Assembly (NCBI RefSeq): GCF_001467955.1
Contig: NZ_LNYR01000006.1
Coordinates: forward strand, 250,253 to 314,252
Length of the DNA stretch: 64,000 nt
Direction: 5' to 3'
DNA from: Legionella quateirensis
Lineage (GTDB): Bacteria; Pseudomonadota; Gammaproteobacteria; Legionellales; Legionellaceae
The notes below the pieces were generated by a model. It saw only the letters and a program-made list of their open reading frames with translations. It was not told the origin of the DNA and did not search any database. Shown piece by piece: positions 1-9,087 of the stretch. Numbering within the stretch: the stretch's first letter is position 1; each line of letters starts with the position of its first letter. The translations under genes and the position numbers were made by a program.

Positions 1-2
1 AT

Positions 3-380
3 TTTGTTGTTCCGGCAACAAATCCCTGGACTATTACCGTAGATCCAGGCAAATATTTATGCAGTTTCAACAATACCCAGGCTATAGCGGATGCAGATGG
101 GCAATACCGATTTGTAATCTCTCGTACAGATCCAGGAGTTTATCATTGGATAAGTACTTCAGGTCTACATGAAGGCACCATGATGCTGCGTTGGCAGAAT
201 CTGCCTGCATCAGCACCAACCACTGGCAAGGCTTCTGTGCAGACAGAATTAGTCAAATTAAGCGACTTGCCCTCCAAACTACCCCAAGAAACACGATGGG
301 TCAGTACCAGTGAACGAGCGACCCAACTTGCTGATCGCTTAAACGCTTATTTATTACGATCTGCCACTGATGTTGAGTAG
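3..380 (+). CDS. C-terminal fragment of an unrecognised protein
   Basis: The window opens inside this reading frame, which is open from base 3 to a TAG at 378-380. The gene is cut by the window edge, and the first ATG inside the frame (180) is not its real start. The visible part has a beta-rich stretch with DPGKY, a DPGVYHW turn and GLHEGTMMLRWQ, then a polar tail ending LLRSATDVE. The DPGV..W...GLHEG..LRW pattern reminds me of DUF1214-type domains, but I cannot be firm. A 7-bp hairpin follows at 416-436. Confidence 0.6.
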   Translation, partial: FVVPATNPWTITVDPGKYLCSFNNTQAIADADGQYRFVISRTDPGVYHWISTSGLHEGTMMLRWQNLPASAPTTGKASVQTELVKLSDLPSKLPQETRWVSTSERATQLADRLNAYLLRSATDVE

Positions 381-415
381 AAGAACATAGCATCACAGCA
401 ACTATCCATAACAGG

Positions 416-436
416 CATGGGTAAGGAAAACCCATG
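416..436 (+). terminator. possible terminator hairpin
   Basis: CATGGGT at 416-422 pairs with ACCCATG at 430-436 around a 7-base A-rich loop, 35 bases past the stop of the truncated first gene. There is no T-run after it, so it may be a weak or Rho-assisted end. Confidence 0.35.
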
Positions 437-560
437 ACCTGAGGATGGCATTGATTAATAATGTTCTGGATATGTTCAAAAACTTATCGCATTGATAAAA
501 CTTGCAATTTAGTCGCCCCTCAAATACTCTTTGGTACAAATAATAATACAAGGAGTGATT

Positions 561-893
561 ATGCCAGGAAATAAAATATCAACAGATGATGCTGGAAAAA
601 CAGGAACATTACTGAGTCTGGGTAACCTAGTTTTAGCGCCACTTTATTGGGCAGATACTCGACTTGGGCTTTCCGCGTCACTATTAGCAACTGCCGCGTT
701 TCTCTATGGAGCTCATGAGGTAGGAAAAAATCGCAGACCTCTAGATAATGCGACCAACCGCGCTAATAGTTTTTTTGGTGCTAAAACTGGAGATAAGAGC
801 ACTGAGATAGAAAATGCTCTTGCGAATATTGCGGTAGGTGGTGCGACGTTGTTTGACGAAATATTCCCGGAAAATAAAATAAAGCCTAAATAA
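561..893 (+). CDS. small hypothetical protein (110 aa)
   Basis: I place the start at 561 because AGGAGTG at 551-557 sits just upstream; an in-frame upstream start at 531 has no such site. The protein has a moderately hydrophobic stretch at about residues 18-50 (LLSLGNLVLAPLYW...SASLLATAAFLYG), possibly one or two membrane passes. A charged soluble tail ends in NKIKPK. I do not recognise a family. It stands alone and is followed by an imperfect hairpin at 946-973. Confidence 0.6.
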   Translation: MPGNKISTDDAGKTGTLLSLGNLVLAPLYWADTRLGLSASLLATAAFLYGAHEVGKNRRPLDNATNRANSFFGAKTGDKSTEIENALANIAVGGATLFDEIFPENKIKPK

Positions 894-945
894 TCGCCCC
901 AGATTCAATCATAACGCAATTAAGTCGATTGTTTTGGTTATAAAG

Positions 946-973
946 AGCCATTCCCCATTTAAAGGGAGTGGCT
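946..973. terminator. imperfect hairpin in the 894-1231 gap
   Basis: AGCCATTCCC (946-955) pairs with GGGAGTGGCT (964-973) with one wobble pair and an 8-base AT loop, 53 bases after the preceding stop. It probably ends the small gene before it. The rest of the 338-base gap is AT-rich and I see no gene in it; the promoter of the next gene presumably lies there. Confidence 0.4.
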
Positions 974-1231
974 GCTTCAGAATTGAATTAAATGCTCAGA
1001 ATCAGCCGTTTTATTATTTAATAAAAATAATCCCAATTGGAATAAAAAATTCGTCACGTCATACACAATAAAACACTCTTCGATAAACAATTAATCACAT
1101 ATTTTCAAGTTCTTACACATCATATTCAAGGTCATTAATGATCACTTAATATTCATTTGTTATAATTTTGAGCTCAATAAACAAAATCAGGGCTTCCTCA
1201 CTGTTCTCACTTGATTTATTTGGGATTTATT

Positions 1232-1936
1232 ATGCAAAAATGTTATATACAGTATGCAATCACTTCCAAAAATGTTCTTATAATTAGTTGTTACCATAAT
1301 CAAATTTCTGCTGCCGCTGCCTTTGTCGATCTTAAGAAAAAATATCATGATACAAATACATTGCTCCCACTTAAAATATCTGAAGATATTCCTTCTGAAG
1401 AACATCAGATAGGTGAAGTTGTTATTGAACAATTAAAAAAAATTCAGTCCTATGTAACCGCCCAACAAACCGTCATCACAAGTGTGTATTATGCTGGTGA
1501 TGTCAATCTGGGATTTGGGGGTAGATCCAAATTCCCTTTATTTCTATTGAATGACACAATATCTCAATTGTTTAAAAATCATCATTTAATGAGCGAGGTA
1601 CCAATCCACCTATCATTGGAATCTGCAAATGAGGACATTGTTAAGGATGCCACAGCGATATACTTGGAACAGTACGCAGCCTCTCACGAATCAACGTTTC
1701 CCAATTCACCTGTTATCATCCAACAGAAAAAAGGTTCTTTATCTGTACCTAATTCGTCAACTCCATTAAAAAAAATGGACGTAGTACCCAATGATTCAAG
1801 ACAAAACAATTTGGGGCTTACAAAACAGATGACTCAAACAGTGCCTCAAGCGTTCTTTACTCAAGTAGTCGCTGTGAATAAACCGGATATCATTGTTCGT
1901 AACGACAGCAGTTGTGCTGAACTTCGCATCAACTAG
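1232..1936 (+). CDS. hypothetical protein (234 aa)
   Basis: I take the ATG at 1232; a TTG at 1211 is also in frame. No signal peptide or membrane segment is evident. The first 150 residues look like a folded alpha/beta domain (runs such as VLIISCYHNQISAAAAF and TVITSVYYAGDVNLGFGG). The last 80 are polar and low in predicted structure, rich in Ser, Asn, Pro and Gln. No family is recognised. A soluble, orphan, monocistronic gene with a disordered tail in a Legionella accessory region could be a Dot/Icm substrate, but there is no E-block or other clear signal. Confidence 0.6.
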   Translation: MQKCYIQYAITSKNVLIISCYHNQISAAAAFVDLKKKYHDTNTLLPLKISEDIPSEEHQIGEVVIEQLKKIQSYVTAQQTVITSVYYAGDVNLGFGGRSKFPLFLLNDTISQLFKNHHLMSEVPIHLSLESANEDIVKDATAIYLEQYAASHESTFPNSPVIIQQKKGSLSVPNSSTPLKKMDVVPNDSRQNNLGLTKQMTQTVPQAFFTQVVAVNKPDIIVRNDSSCAELRIN

Positions 1937-2073
1937 CGAGTCTTCTGTATTTCATTTTATAGTGATCCATCGCTGCGCAGAAACAATAACACTGTTATCT
2001 TGTTTTGACTGAATGATTTACATTAAGTTTTAATAACTGTTAAGCTAAGAAATTAATGTCACAAGGAACGTGA

Positions 2074-3276
2074 ATGAAACAAATAATAAGTACAGTTTCT
2101 TTAATTACAGCCGCATTATTTGCTTCTTTGGCAATGGGAAACACATACAAGGTTCCGGCTACAGAAAAAACGACGACACTAGGGCTTTTTACTCTCAATA
2201 AAACGCCCGTTATAAAAGTTCGCTCAGGTGATACTGTTTCAATGGAAACCTGGAATAGTTGCCTTCATGAAATGGTCTACAATAAAACAACTCCAGCAGA
2301 GGTAGCCCAATTTTATGTAAAACATGACATTCAAAAAAGACGAGGAATGCATTCACTCACAGGCCCTGTTTACGTAGATGGAGCAGAGCCTGGTGATGTA
2401 TTAGAAATTCGGATTCTTGATATTCAATTAAATGACTTTGGATATAATTTCTTAAGCCCTACTCAAGGGATTTTATCAGAATTTACCAAGCCAAGAATAA
2501 AGTATTTTAAATTCGACAAAAAAAACAACACGACTGAATTTACTCAGGGTGTTTGCCTGCAACTGAAACCTTTTCCAGGAGTCATTGCTGTAGCCCCACC
2601 TAATGATTGGCCGGAAGGTTGGCCTGTCAATATAGAGGCCTCAGCAGCGCAACCGGTAAGGGGGGAGTTTAACTCCGTTCCGCCGGGACCTTTTGGTGGT
2701 AATCTGGATGAACCGGAGCTGCAAGTAGGGTCAATTTTGTTTCTCCCAGTATTCCAGAAAGGGGCTCTCGTCTGGACTGGTGATTCACACGCGATGCAAA
2801 GCAATGGAGAGATTGATGTTACCGCCCTCGAAACCTCATATAAAGGTATTGCTTTGCAGTTTATCGTAAGAAAAGACCTTAAAGCAGAAGGAGTATTTGA
2901 CAAAACAAAAAGAAAAGGCGGGGACGCATTTACCTGGCCAATTACCGAAAATTCAACGCACTGGATTATTACCGGCTTAAATGTGGATCTGTTTGAAGCG
3001 ATGAAGCTCGCCTCCAGAAATGCCGTAGACTTTTTAGTCCGCACACAAGGGCTATCACGGGAAGAGAGCTATCAACTATTAAGCATGGTAGGTGATTTCG
3101 AGATTGCCGAGGCAGTCAATGTCATTAAACATGTGACTGTTCATATCCCCAAAGAAGTCTTCAAAAGAGCAGGTAAAAAATCCACTCTATGTGCATCCGA
3201 AACTTTTCCACTCAAGGCACCCAGGATGGATGCGGATAGCGTCTGTGTCCCACAGGAAGGGTTAACTATTCAATAA
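2074..3276 (+). CDS. exported acetamidase/formamidase-family protein
   Basis: This 400-residue protein has a signal peptide (hydrophobic core SLITAALFASLAMG). The rest reads as the acetamidase/formamidase fold: RSGDTVSMET near residue 50, GPVYVDGAEPGDVLEIRI near 105, a Pro/Gly-rich PPGPFGGNLD, and GDSHAMQSNGEIDVTALE near 240. The last matches the family's metal-binding GDxHAxQGxGE segment. Family members hydrolyse short-chain amides such as formamide to ammonia and the acid. An exported member would act in the periplasm, so the true substrate is uncertain. A small exported protein gene starts 16 bases downstream and is probably co-transcribed. Confidence 0.8.
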   Translation: MKQIISTVSLITAALFASLAMGNTYKVPATEKTTTLGLFTLNKTPVIKVRSGDTVSMETWNSCLHEMVYNKTTPAEVAQFYVKHDIQKRRGMHSLTGPVYVDGAEPGDVLEIRILDIQLNDFGYNFLSPTQGILSEFTKPRIKYFKFDKKNNTTEFTQGVCLQLKPFPGVIAVAPPNDWPEGWPVNIEASAAQPVRGEFNSVPPGPFGGNLDEPELQVGSILFLPVFQKGALVWTGDSHAMQSNGEIDVTALETSYKGIALQFIVRKDLKAEGVFDKTKRKGGDAFTWPITENSTHWIITGLNVDLFEAMKLASRNAVDFLVRTQGLSREESYQLLSMVGDFEIAEAVNVIKHVTVHIPKEVFKRAGKKSTLCASETFPLKAPRMDADSVCVPQEGLTIQ

Positions 3277-3292
3277 TTTGCAACGGATAAAA

Positions 3293-3694
3293 ATGAAAAA
3301 TATCACCCTGCTCCTGGTTTCGCTTTTAGTAATAAACACGGCATTCGCCGATCATTTCACGATCAACAACCAGGTATCTGGCCCATTTAATGATCACAAA
3401 TCAACAATTGCGATTCAATGGGCCGCTTCTGCCAAAGAAGTTGAAATGAATAATAAAATAGTCAGAGAAGGATTAAAATTAAATCCAGATAACCTGTTCG
3501 TACTTACACAACTGGGGAAGAACAATTTAGCCATTCCTGAACAAGCGGAGTACTTTAGAGTACTTGTCTGGTCAAAGAGCTCAGGAAATCCAGATTTTCT
3601 TACAAACTGGGTCGATTTAATACCGAATAAAACCTATACATTAACACAAGATCTCCTGGTTCCTGTCGCCCTCATGTCAGGAACAGGTTGCTAG
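3293..3694 (+). CDS. small exported hypothetical protein (133 aa)
   Basis: I place the start at the ATG at 3293, 16 bases after the acetamidase-like gene; a TTG at 3278 is also in frame. Residues 1-19 form a clear signal peptide ending TAFA, then DHFTINNQ. The mature part is about 114 residues, beta-rich, with a single Cys as the last residue (MSGTGC). It is probably periplasmic and co-expressed with the upstream gene. I do not recognise a family. Confidence 0.65.
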   Translation: MKNITLLLVSLLVINTAFADHFTINNQVSGPFNDHKSTIAIQWAASAKEVEMNNKIVREGLKLNPDNLFVLTQLGKNNLAIPEQAEYFRVLVWSKSSGNPDFLTNWVDLIPNKTYTLTQDLLVPVALMSGTGC

Positions 3695-3821
3695 AGCAGC
3701 TACCAGTCCAGCTTATTGATAACTTAGTTCTTGATGTTCATAGGTCAATAATCCGAATTATGAAGACAGCATTCAGAATGCAGAGTCCACTCCCATAAAC
3801 AGCTGAATGTTCTTACCAATT

Positions 3822-4991
3822 CTATTTGTTCTGCATCCGAACGCCTTTATCTTCATTTATTGCGTCTCGTTCTGCTACAATTTCCCTTTTCCAGTTACTT
3901 GCAAATTCTTTAGAAGCTTCTGTTTTGAGGGCAGATTTACTGGTATCATAAGCTTTAATTAAATCGGCTTTATCATTGTCATATGTGGCCTTAATAGTAC
4001 TAACTGGTGTTTGAAAACCAGCTGCAATTTTTCCCGCCAAATCGATTGATGCCTTAGGATCAGTCCCATCTTGATTGACGGGTTGAATGATTACTTTGGG
4101 TTGATCTCCAAATAATAATTTAGAAAAGATACCTGGGGTATATACCTGAACAGTAACTGCCGCTTTCGCATTATCATCTGTTAAGGTTATTGTACCTTGA
4201 TAACCTGTCAAAATATTGAGCCATGAATTTGGCTTATCCACAGTAGCCATAACATCTGCACTGATTCCTGGAAATACATCTTGAGCCTTTGTATTGGATT
4301 GAAGCAATGAATCCAATTTTTTAAAAGTAGGATCAGTACCTAGAATACTGGTATTAAATTCATATCCTGGGTTAGTTTTTACGAAATTGAACTCAAAAGG
4401 TTTTCCTTTAATGTCATCATATATTTTTTTTAAAAAAACCTTATCATAATCTTTTTTATTTTCACTATCTTTTTCAGTATTACAACCTCTTAACATATTT
4501 TCAAAGCTCTCGAGAGTCATTTTATCTTTCGGTGCTACACTGGAACTATGCAAACTGGTCTGAAGCATCATTACTGCGAACGCCAAAACATAAGCCGCAT
4601 CCGAATCGGCAAAAATACCGGGATTTGAATTAAAATAAGCCTTACCAAAACTTGCAACTATCCGATCAATTTGCTGGGCTTCCCCTGGCAATTTAAATGA
4701 AGTTAAAAAAGTTCTGAAAGCCGTAGTAAAATCCTGCCCCTCAAAATCAAAATTAAGAGTAAAGGAGTTTAATACAGCCTGATTCTCAGCTTCTTTACCA
4801 CCCAGATAATCACCAACAGCATCTAAATCCAGATTTTGTTTTTGTTGTATAAAGAACTCGGCAATTTCTTCTGCAACTTGAACGTTCTCCTCACCGGTTA
4901 ACAAGTCCTTTATCATATTGATACCATTTTTAGGCTTGATGTTAAAGGCTTCAGCAATGTCTCTCTGTGCGGCTGTTATTTTCGGGTGCAT
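3822..4991 (-). CDS. ralF: RalF-like Sec7-domain Arf-GEF effector
   Basis: The 389-residue protein follows L. pneumophila RalF from the first residues (MHP...AQR.I.EAFN.KPKNGI) through the C-terminal capping domain (FNFVKTNPGYEF; TVDKPNSWL..LTGYQGTITLTD). RalF is a Dot/Icm effector that activates host Arf GTPases at the Legionella vacuole. Residues 1-200 form the Sec7 domain and the catalytic Glu is kept in FKLPGEAQQIDR (Glu104). Motif 2, NTDLHNPS in RalF as I remember it, reads QTSLHSSS at residues 144-151, so exchange activity may be altered. The C terminus ends RMQNK, without a hydrophobic residue at -3. AAGGAGA sits just before the start. Monocistronic and convergent with the previous pair. 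Confidence 0.88.
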   Translation of the reverse strand: MHPKITAAQRDIAEAFNIKPKNGINMIKDLLTGEENVQVAEEIAEFFIQQKQNLDLDAVGDYLGGKEAENQAVLNSFTLNFDFEGQDFTTAFRTFLTSFKLPGEAQQIDRIVASFGKAYFNSNPGIFADSDAAYVLAFAVMMLQTSLHSSSVAPKDKMTLESFENMLRGCNTEKDSENKKDYDKVFLKKIYDDIKGKPFEFNFVKTNPGYEFNTSILGTDPTFKKLDSLLQSNTKAQDVFPGISADVMATVDKPNSWLNILTGYQGTITLTDDNAKAAVTVQVYTPGIFSKLLFGDQPKVIIQPVNQDGTDPKASIDLAGKIAAGFQTPVSTIKATYDNDKADLIKAYDTSKSALKTEASKEFASNWKREIVAERDAINEDKGVRMQNK

Positions 4992-5165
4992 ACCGTTCTC
5001 CTTACGAATTCATTAATCATAGTTATCTTAAATTAAAGACAAAGGATGACAAATAAACCAACAATATATCTATATTATGGTCCATTTGAATTTAAATGGA
5101 CAATTTCACCTGAAATTATTTTAAAATGTTCATAAGATTTAAGAGCACCGTCAGGTCAACTAATC

Positions 5166-5555
5166 TCAATGTGCTCTTACCAATTCTTTATAATGTTCTT
5201 CATTAAAACCCAATGCGATTACATTATTATTTTGGATCAGAACAGGTCTCTTGATCAGGGAGGGATTAGCGATAATAAAGTCAATTTGCTCCGACATACT
5301 CAAAGCTTCGTAAAGATCTTTATATTTTCGGTATGTCATTCCCTTTTTATTTATGGGAAGTTCTCCTGCGAAATCCCCCCATGCTTTTATTTGTTCTTTG
5401 GTGGGTGGCGATTTTTTGAAATCAATAAATTCGTAATCAATTTTATTAAGCTCAAGGAATTTGCGGGCTTTTTTTACAGTATCACAATTGGGTATTGCAA
5501 ACATTAAAATCATTTTGGTCCAGAGTTCGGCTGCAGGTAGTGCTATCTTATCCAT
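5166..5555 (-). CDS. ArsC/YffB-family thioredoxin-fold protein
   Basis: The CDTVKKARKFL motif near residue 24 carries the single N-terminal Cys of the ArsC/Spx/YffB family. The downstream blocks (KSPPTKEQIKAW, NKKGMTYRKYK, IANPSLIKRPVLI, ALGFNEEHYKELV) match the YffB branch, which reduces disulfides with glutathione or has unknown substrates. It is probably not a true arsenate reductase, since no ars genes are near. The first ATG (5555) has AGGAAC close upstream. Alternative starts lie at 5513 and 5504, nearer the usual 115-residue family length. Monocistronic. Confidence 0.8.
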   Translation of the reverse strand: MDKIALPAAELWTKMILMFAIPNCDTVKKARKFLELNKIDYEFIDFKKSPPTKEQIKAWGDFAGELPINKKGMTYRKYKDLYEALSMSEQIDFIIANPSLIKRPVLIQNNNVIALGFNEEHYKELVRAH

Positions 5556-5891
5556 GTGTTCCTGTATTGCAAAGAGTTTTTACTGCCTACAATTGTGTCA
5601 AAGACAGAATTAAAGCATAAATCAATCACAACCATTCACATGAAGACAAATTACTCTTATGACATAGTGTTGTTACACTAATCCTGAATCACACAATAGA
5701 AGTAAACCATGATCTGAACAATAGACTTTATAATGAAGCGACAGCGACTTATTGTAGTTCTAAACTGGGTATAAATTTAAGAAATCCTATGCCGAGCAAA
5801 AACGCTCATCCTATGTTTTTCAATCGTCCTCTTGCCCTCATATTAACACCCCAAATCGAATCCAAATAGTTCTGAAACAACAACGATATCA
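5556..5891. other. 336-base gap without a gene
   Basis: AT-rich spacer between two minus-strand genes. The only structure I see is a short GAGC-AAAAAC-GCTC hairpin near 5795-5808, which could end the carbonic anhydrase transcript. No open frame or repeat is recognised. Confidence 0.4.
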
Positions 5892-6980
5892 TCAAAAAGT
5901 ACTTTGAAGGGTATTGCTTTGAGTATATTCATCAGGTGTTTCAGTCAAGCCAGCTTTTTCTGGAACGATATTAGTCATGCTAGCCTCGTTCGTTCTTTTG
6001 ATAAACATTGATAAACTTAATAAAGGGCTTTCGGAAGAATTATTATCTGTAAATGAGATAGAATCGCGAAACTCTTCTAATGCAGGTAGTCTGAACGAGG
6101 TACTCGACTCGACCATGGCTTTGAATTTTTCATCATCAGGCGTTTCATAAAATCCACCGAGCTCCTTCCATAATTGCTGTTTAACGGGTTCTTTAATAAA
6201 TTCCCAAATTGGCAGAATACCGTCTTGAAGTTTAATAATTAACTGCATTAATTGGTGATATTCTGTTTCTGATTTTAACGGAAGCATTTGTCGCAGATAA
6301 TTCATAGAAAGACTAGAGACTATCTTGTTTTTCCTGGATTCAAGAGCCCGCTCTAAAGCATCTTCAAGATTAATAAACTCATTTAACTCCGGTTCATAAA
6401 TAAAAACCTGTCCCGTTTCCAACTCATAATACCAACCATGAATTGTCAACTCCTTACGAGCCATTTTCTCATGGATCAGTGGGTAAGTTTTTAAATGTTT
6501 CATTTGTTGCACAATATTTTTTTTAGTAGCAATCTCAAGCTCTCGCGCCGGGTCATTCAGTTCAGTTTTTCGCGCTGCCTTTATTTCTTCTAACACAACT
6601 TGAGAGTGACCAAGCCAAGATGCTACGGCAGGCAAATGCTCCTCAATATGTGGCGTTAATAATCCTTTCATTGCACCGCAATTTGAATGACCACAAATGA
6701 TAATGTCTTTTATATCTAATATTTTTAAAGAGTACTCAATAGCACCGGTTTCGCTAAAACTTGATGGATAAGGTGGGATAATGTTACCTATATTACGTAT
6801 GCTGAATAAATCACCAGGATCAGCTTGTGTAATAAGACTCGGCACAATTCTTGAGTCAGAGCACGTTATAAATAGTGTTTCAGGATTCTGTTGACCACTT
6901 AATTGTTCAAATAAATCTTTCATCCCCTGAAAAGGTTTTTTTTTAAATTCAAGTAATCCGAGCATCAATTTAACTAACAT
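5892..6980 (-). CDS. beta-class carbonic anhydrase with C-terminal extension
   Basis: Residues 1-215 form a classical beta-carbonic anhydrase that interconverts CO2 and bicarbonate. The Zn ligands are visible as Cys40 in CSDSR, with Asp42 and Arg44 as the usual dyad, and His98 and Cys101 in GHSNCGAM. The WYYELETGQVFIYE strand that closes the fold is present. Most bacterial beta enzymes stop at about 200-220 residues. This one continues for about 145 more, with a helical, acidic block (LRQMLPLKSETEYHQLMQLI...WEFIKEPVKQQLWKELGG) and a disordered tail ending NTLQSTF. The extension is not a domain I know. Monocistronic, with no transporter beside it. Confidence 0.92.
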   Translation of the reverse strand: MLVKLMLGLLEFKKKPFQGMKDLFEQLSGQQNPETLFITCSDSRIVPSLITQADPGDLFSIRNIGNIIPPYPSSFSETGAIEYSLKILDIKDIIICGHSNCGAMKGLLTPHIEEHLPAVASWLGHSQVVLEEIKAARKTELNDPARELEIATKKNIVQQMKHLKTYPLIHEKMARKELTIHGWYYELETGQVFIYEPELNEFINLEDALERALESRKNKIVSSLSMNYLRQMLPLKSETEYHQLMQLIIKLQDGILPIWEFIKEPVKQQLWKELGGFYETPDDEKFKAMVESSTSFRLPALEEFRDSISFTDNNSSESPLLSLSMFIKRTNEASMTNIVPEKAGLTETPDEYTQSNTLQSTF

Positions 6981-7224
6981 CGTTTTCCTTATATTTTCAT
7001 TACATAATTCATAAATTTAAGACAAATTAGCATAGTATTAAATAATCGTAAAGCAATGTTTCAATAGCGTAAATAGCCGAGGTCTTCTAATGAAGTGAGA
7101 TTGGCCTAAAAATAAGATATCCTCCTGAACAATAGAGTTTTTTTCATCTGTCATTTGCAGTCACTGCAGCCATAAGATATTCTGAAACTATCCAAGTGAT
7201 GACCAATATAAAATTAGAGAACTG

Positions 7225-8472
7225 ATGACTGATACTCAATCCTCAAAAGGAAAAATAATTTTAATATTGATTAGCATAGTCGTGTTCCTTATATTTTTAA
7301 TTAATTACATATTGACCTATCTTGCCAATCTTTTTATCGCCAATACCATTGTTCCTCAATTTAATAATCAAAAGGGTGCTGTTACTTTTTATGCGCATGT
7401 TCGTTTGTTCCCGTCCATAAAATTAAGTATCAATAATTTTGAATTCAATCAAAACAATAAGTCCATTATCAAAATAGATGAGGTATCCGTTAAAATTTCT
7501 TTTTGGCAATTATTTAATAAAAAACTGCATATATCGAAATTGTCCATCAATGATGGCTTTATTAATCTTTATAATATTCCTCAGATAAAATGGAAAGAAA
7601 ATACAAAAACGGCCGAACCGGAAGAAAAGAAACCCGAACCCCGCAAAGAAATTATAACAACTCAGGAGACAACGACTCAGGAAGCGTCTTTTTTTTCACT
7701 GGATAAAATTGAATTAACAAACCTGCAAATCAATTATTCGCCCTCGCAAACGAGTCAACCAATTTATTTAAACAGCATTCAATACGATAATTCTTTAACA
7801 AATAACTCCGAGCATGTTGTTACTATATCAGGTAGCTGGTGGGATGAACCCATCAATGCAACAGTTACGCTCAAGTTAAATTCAAGCTACCCCATGCTAA
7901 TGGCACACATTAACTTTGCTCGAAATGAACTCTTTTTAACGACCAATACCATCGCAAACAGCTTCCAGATGCAAACCCATATAGCAATAAAAAACCCGGA
8001 GATAATTGCACAATTGATATCAATACCAAAAATGCATTTACCTACCCAAATAAATGCCACTCTCAACGCAGAAAAGCATCAATTAAGCATCGCGCCAATC
8101 CAGATTGTCTTTCCCACTGCAACACTGCATGCCACTATCACTCTCGCAGGAGAGTCACCCATTAATATGCAAATGACTCTGCCAAATGATTTGCTAACAG
8201 ACCTTTCTGGCAACATGATTTATGAAGCATGTCCGCTGCCTCAAGTAATGACCATGTTACTCAAAGGAATAAATACCGAAGTGACTATAACGACGCCACA
8301 ATCCTCTATAATAGGTATGGAAAAAACCCTTATCAAAATAGATGGTCTTGGTATTCAATTTGAAGGGAATAGCTTACCGAGCGCACTGAAAAAAAACATG
8401 CAAACCTGTTTTGATTATAACTTGCCCGATGCATCTAAAGTGATGGATACTTTACTCGGCCCCCCCTCATAG
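7225..8472 (+). CDS. AsmA/DUF748-like membrane-anchored protein
   Basis: The 415-residue protein has one N-terminal membrane helix (about residues 10-35, ILILISIVVFLIFLINYIL). A beta-rich periplasmic region follows. The early block SIKLSINNFEFNQ...IDEVSVKISFWQLFNKKLHISKLSINDGFINLY is typical of AsmA/DUF748 proteins, which bridge or tune the cell envelope. A charged linker (TAEPEEKKPEPRKEI) falls at about 130-145. The function in lipid or outer-membrane homeostasis is inferred from the family. Stand-alone gene. Confidence 0.65.
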   Translation: MTDTQSSKGKIILILISIVVFLIFLINYILTYLANLFIANTIVPQFNNQKGAVTFYAHVRLFPSIKLSINNFEFNQNNKSIIKIDEVSVKISFWQLFNKKLHISKLSINDGFINLYNIPQIKWKENTKTAEPEEKKPEPRKEIITTQETTTQEASFFSLDKIELTNLQINYSPSQTSQPIYLNSIQYDNSLTNNSEHVVTISGSWWDEPINATVTLKLNSSYPMLMAHINFARNELFLTTNTIANSFQMQTHIAIKNPEIIAQLISIPKMHLPTQINATLNAEKHQLSIAPIQIVFPTATLHATITLAGESPINMQMTLPNDLLTDLSGNMIYEACPLPQVMTMLLKGINTEVTITTPQSSIIGMEKTLIKIDGLGIQFEGNSLPSALKKNMQTCFDYNLPDASKVMDTLLGPPS

Positions 8473-8643
8473 TACCCCATGATTCCGATGTCACCACAAA
8501 GGGCCTTCACAAATCATAATCAATTTTAACTCCAATTGAATAATGAGATCTTTTAACGAACTGAAGACATTCAGAATTTTTCACATTGATCTTAAAAAGG
8601 ACTAAAGGTAATATACTCACCCACAACACCAAAAGAGAGCACT

Positions 8644-8871
8644 ATGTTTTCAAAAAGCACAAAAAATGGGATTACACCACAAGACTTAGATAAAGCCATA
8701 ATGAATCTATCTGCTCAAGAGGCGTTGCTATCACAACAGTTAAAGGATGGATCTATATCGCAAACTCAGTGGCAAGAAGAAATGCAACGATCATCAAGCC
8801 TGAAAAGTTCATATAGAAATAACATAGATACACTACTCGATGAACAACAATCCAGTTATTCACCAAAATAA
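8644..8871 (+). CDS. small hypothetical helical protein (75 aa)
   Basis: Short, soluble and rich in Gln and Ser, with a probable helical hairpin (LDKAIMNLSAQEALLSQQLKDG then TQWQEEMQRSSSLKSSYRNNIDTLLDEQQ). AGAGAG lies close before the ATG. No family is recognised. It stands alone between the AsmA-like gene and the OMP cluster; coding status is likely but not certain. Confidence 0.5.
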   Translation: MFSKSTKNGITPQDLDKAIMNLSAQEALLSQQLKDGSISQTQWQEEMQRSSSLKSSYRNNIDTLLDEQQSSYSPK

Positions 8872-9087
8872 ACTGCTCTCCTGACCGCCAGCAATCCGGA
8901 ACAAACCAGATTGCTAGCGAAAAGTTCATAAGCATCGCAGGTTCAGATCCATAACCCACCTATTAACAGAATAAACACTTCTTTTTTAATGAATTTTATC
9001 TCATAACCAAATCTGGACATCAATGAATATTTCCAGTAAATTTCACCAAATTTTTTAAGAAAAAAATACTGTCATTGGAGAAGGTAT

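Noticed and set aside
2544..3044. Long minus-strand frame of 166 codons opposite the acetamidase-like gene
   Set aside because: It is fully inside a clear plus-strand gene and its translation shows no family-like pattern.
5166..5555. Arsenate reductase with resistance role
   Set aside because: No ars regulator or pump nearby and the sequence fits the YffB branch better.
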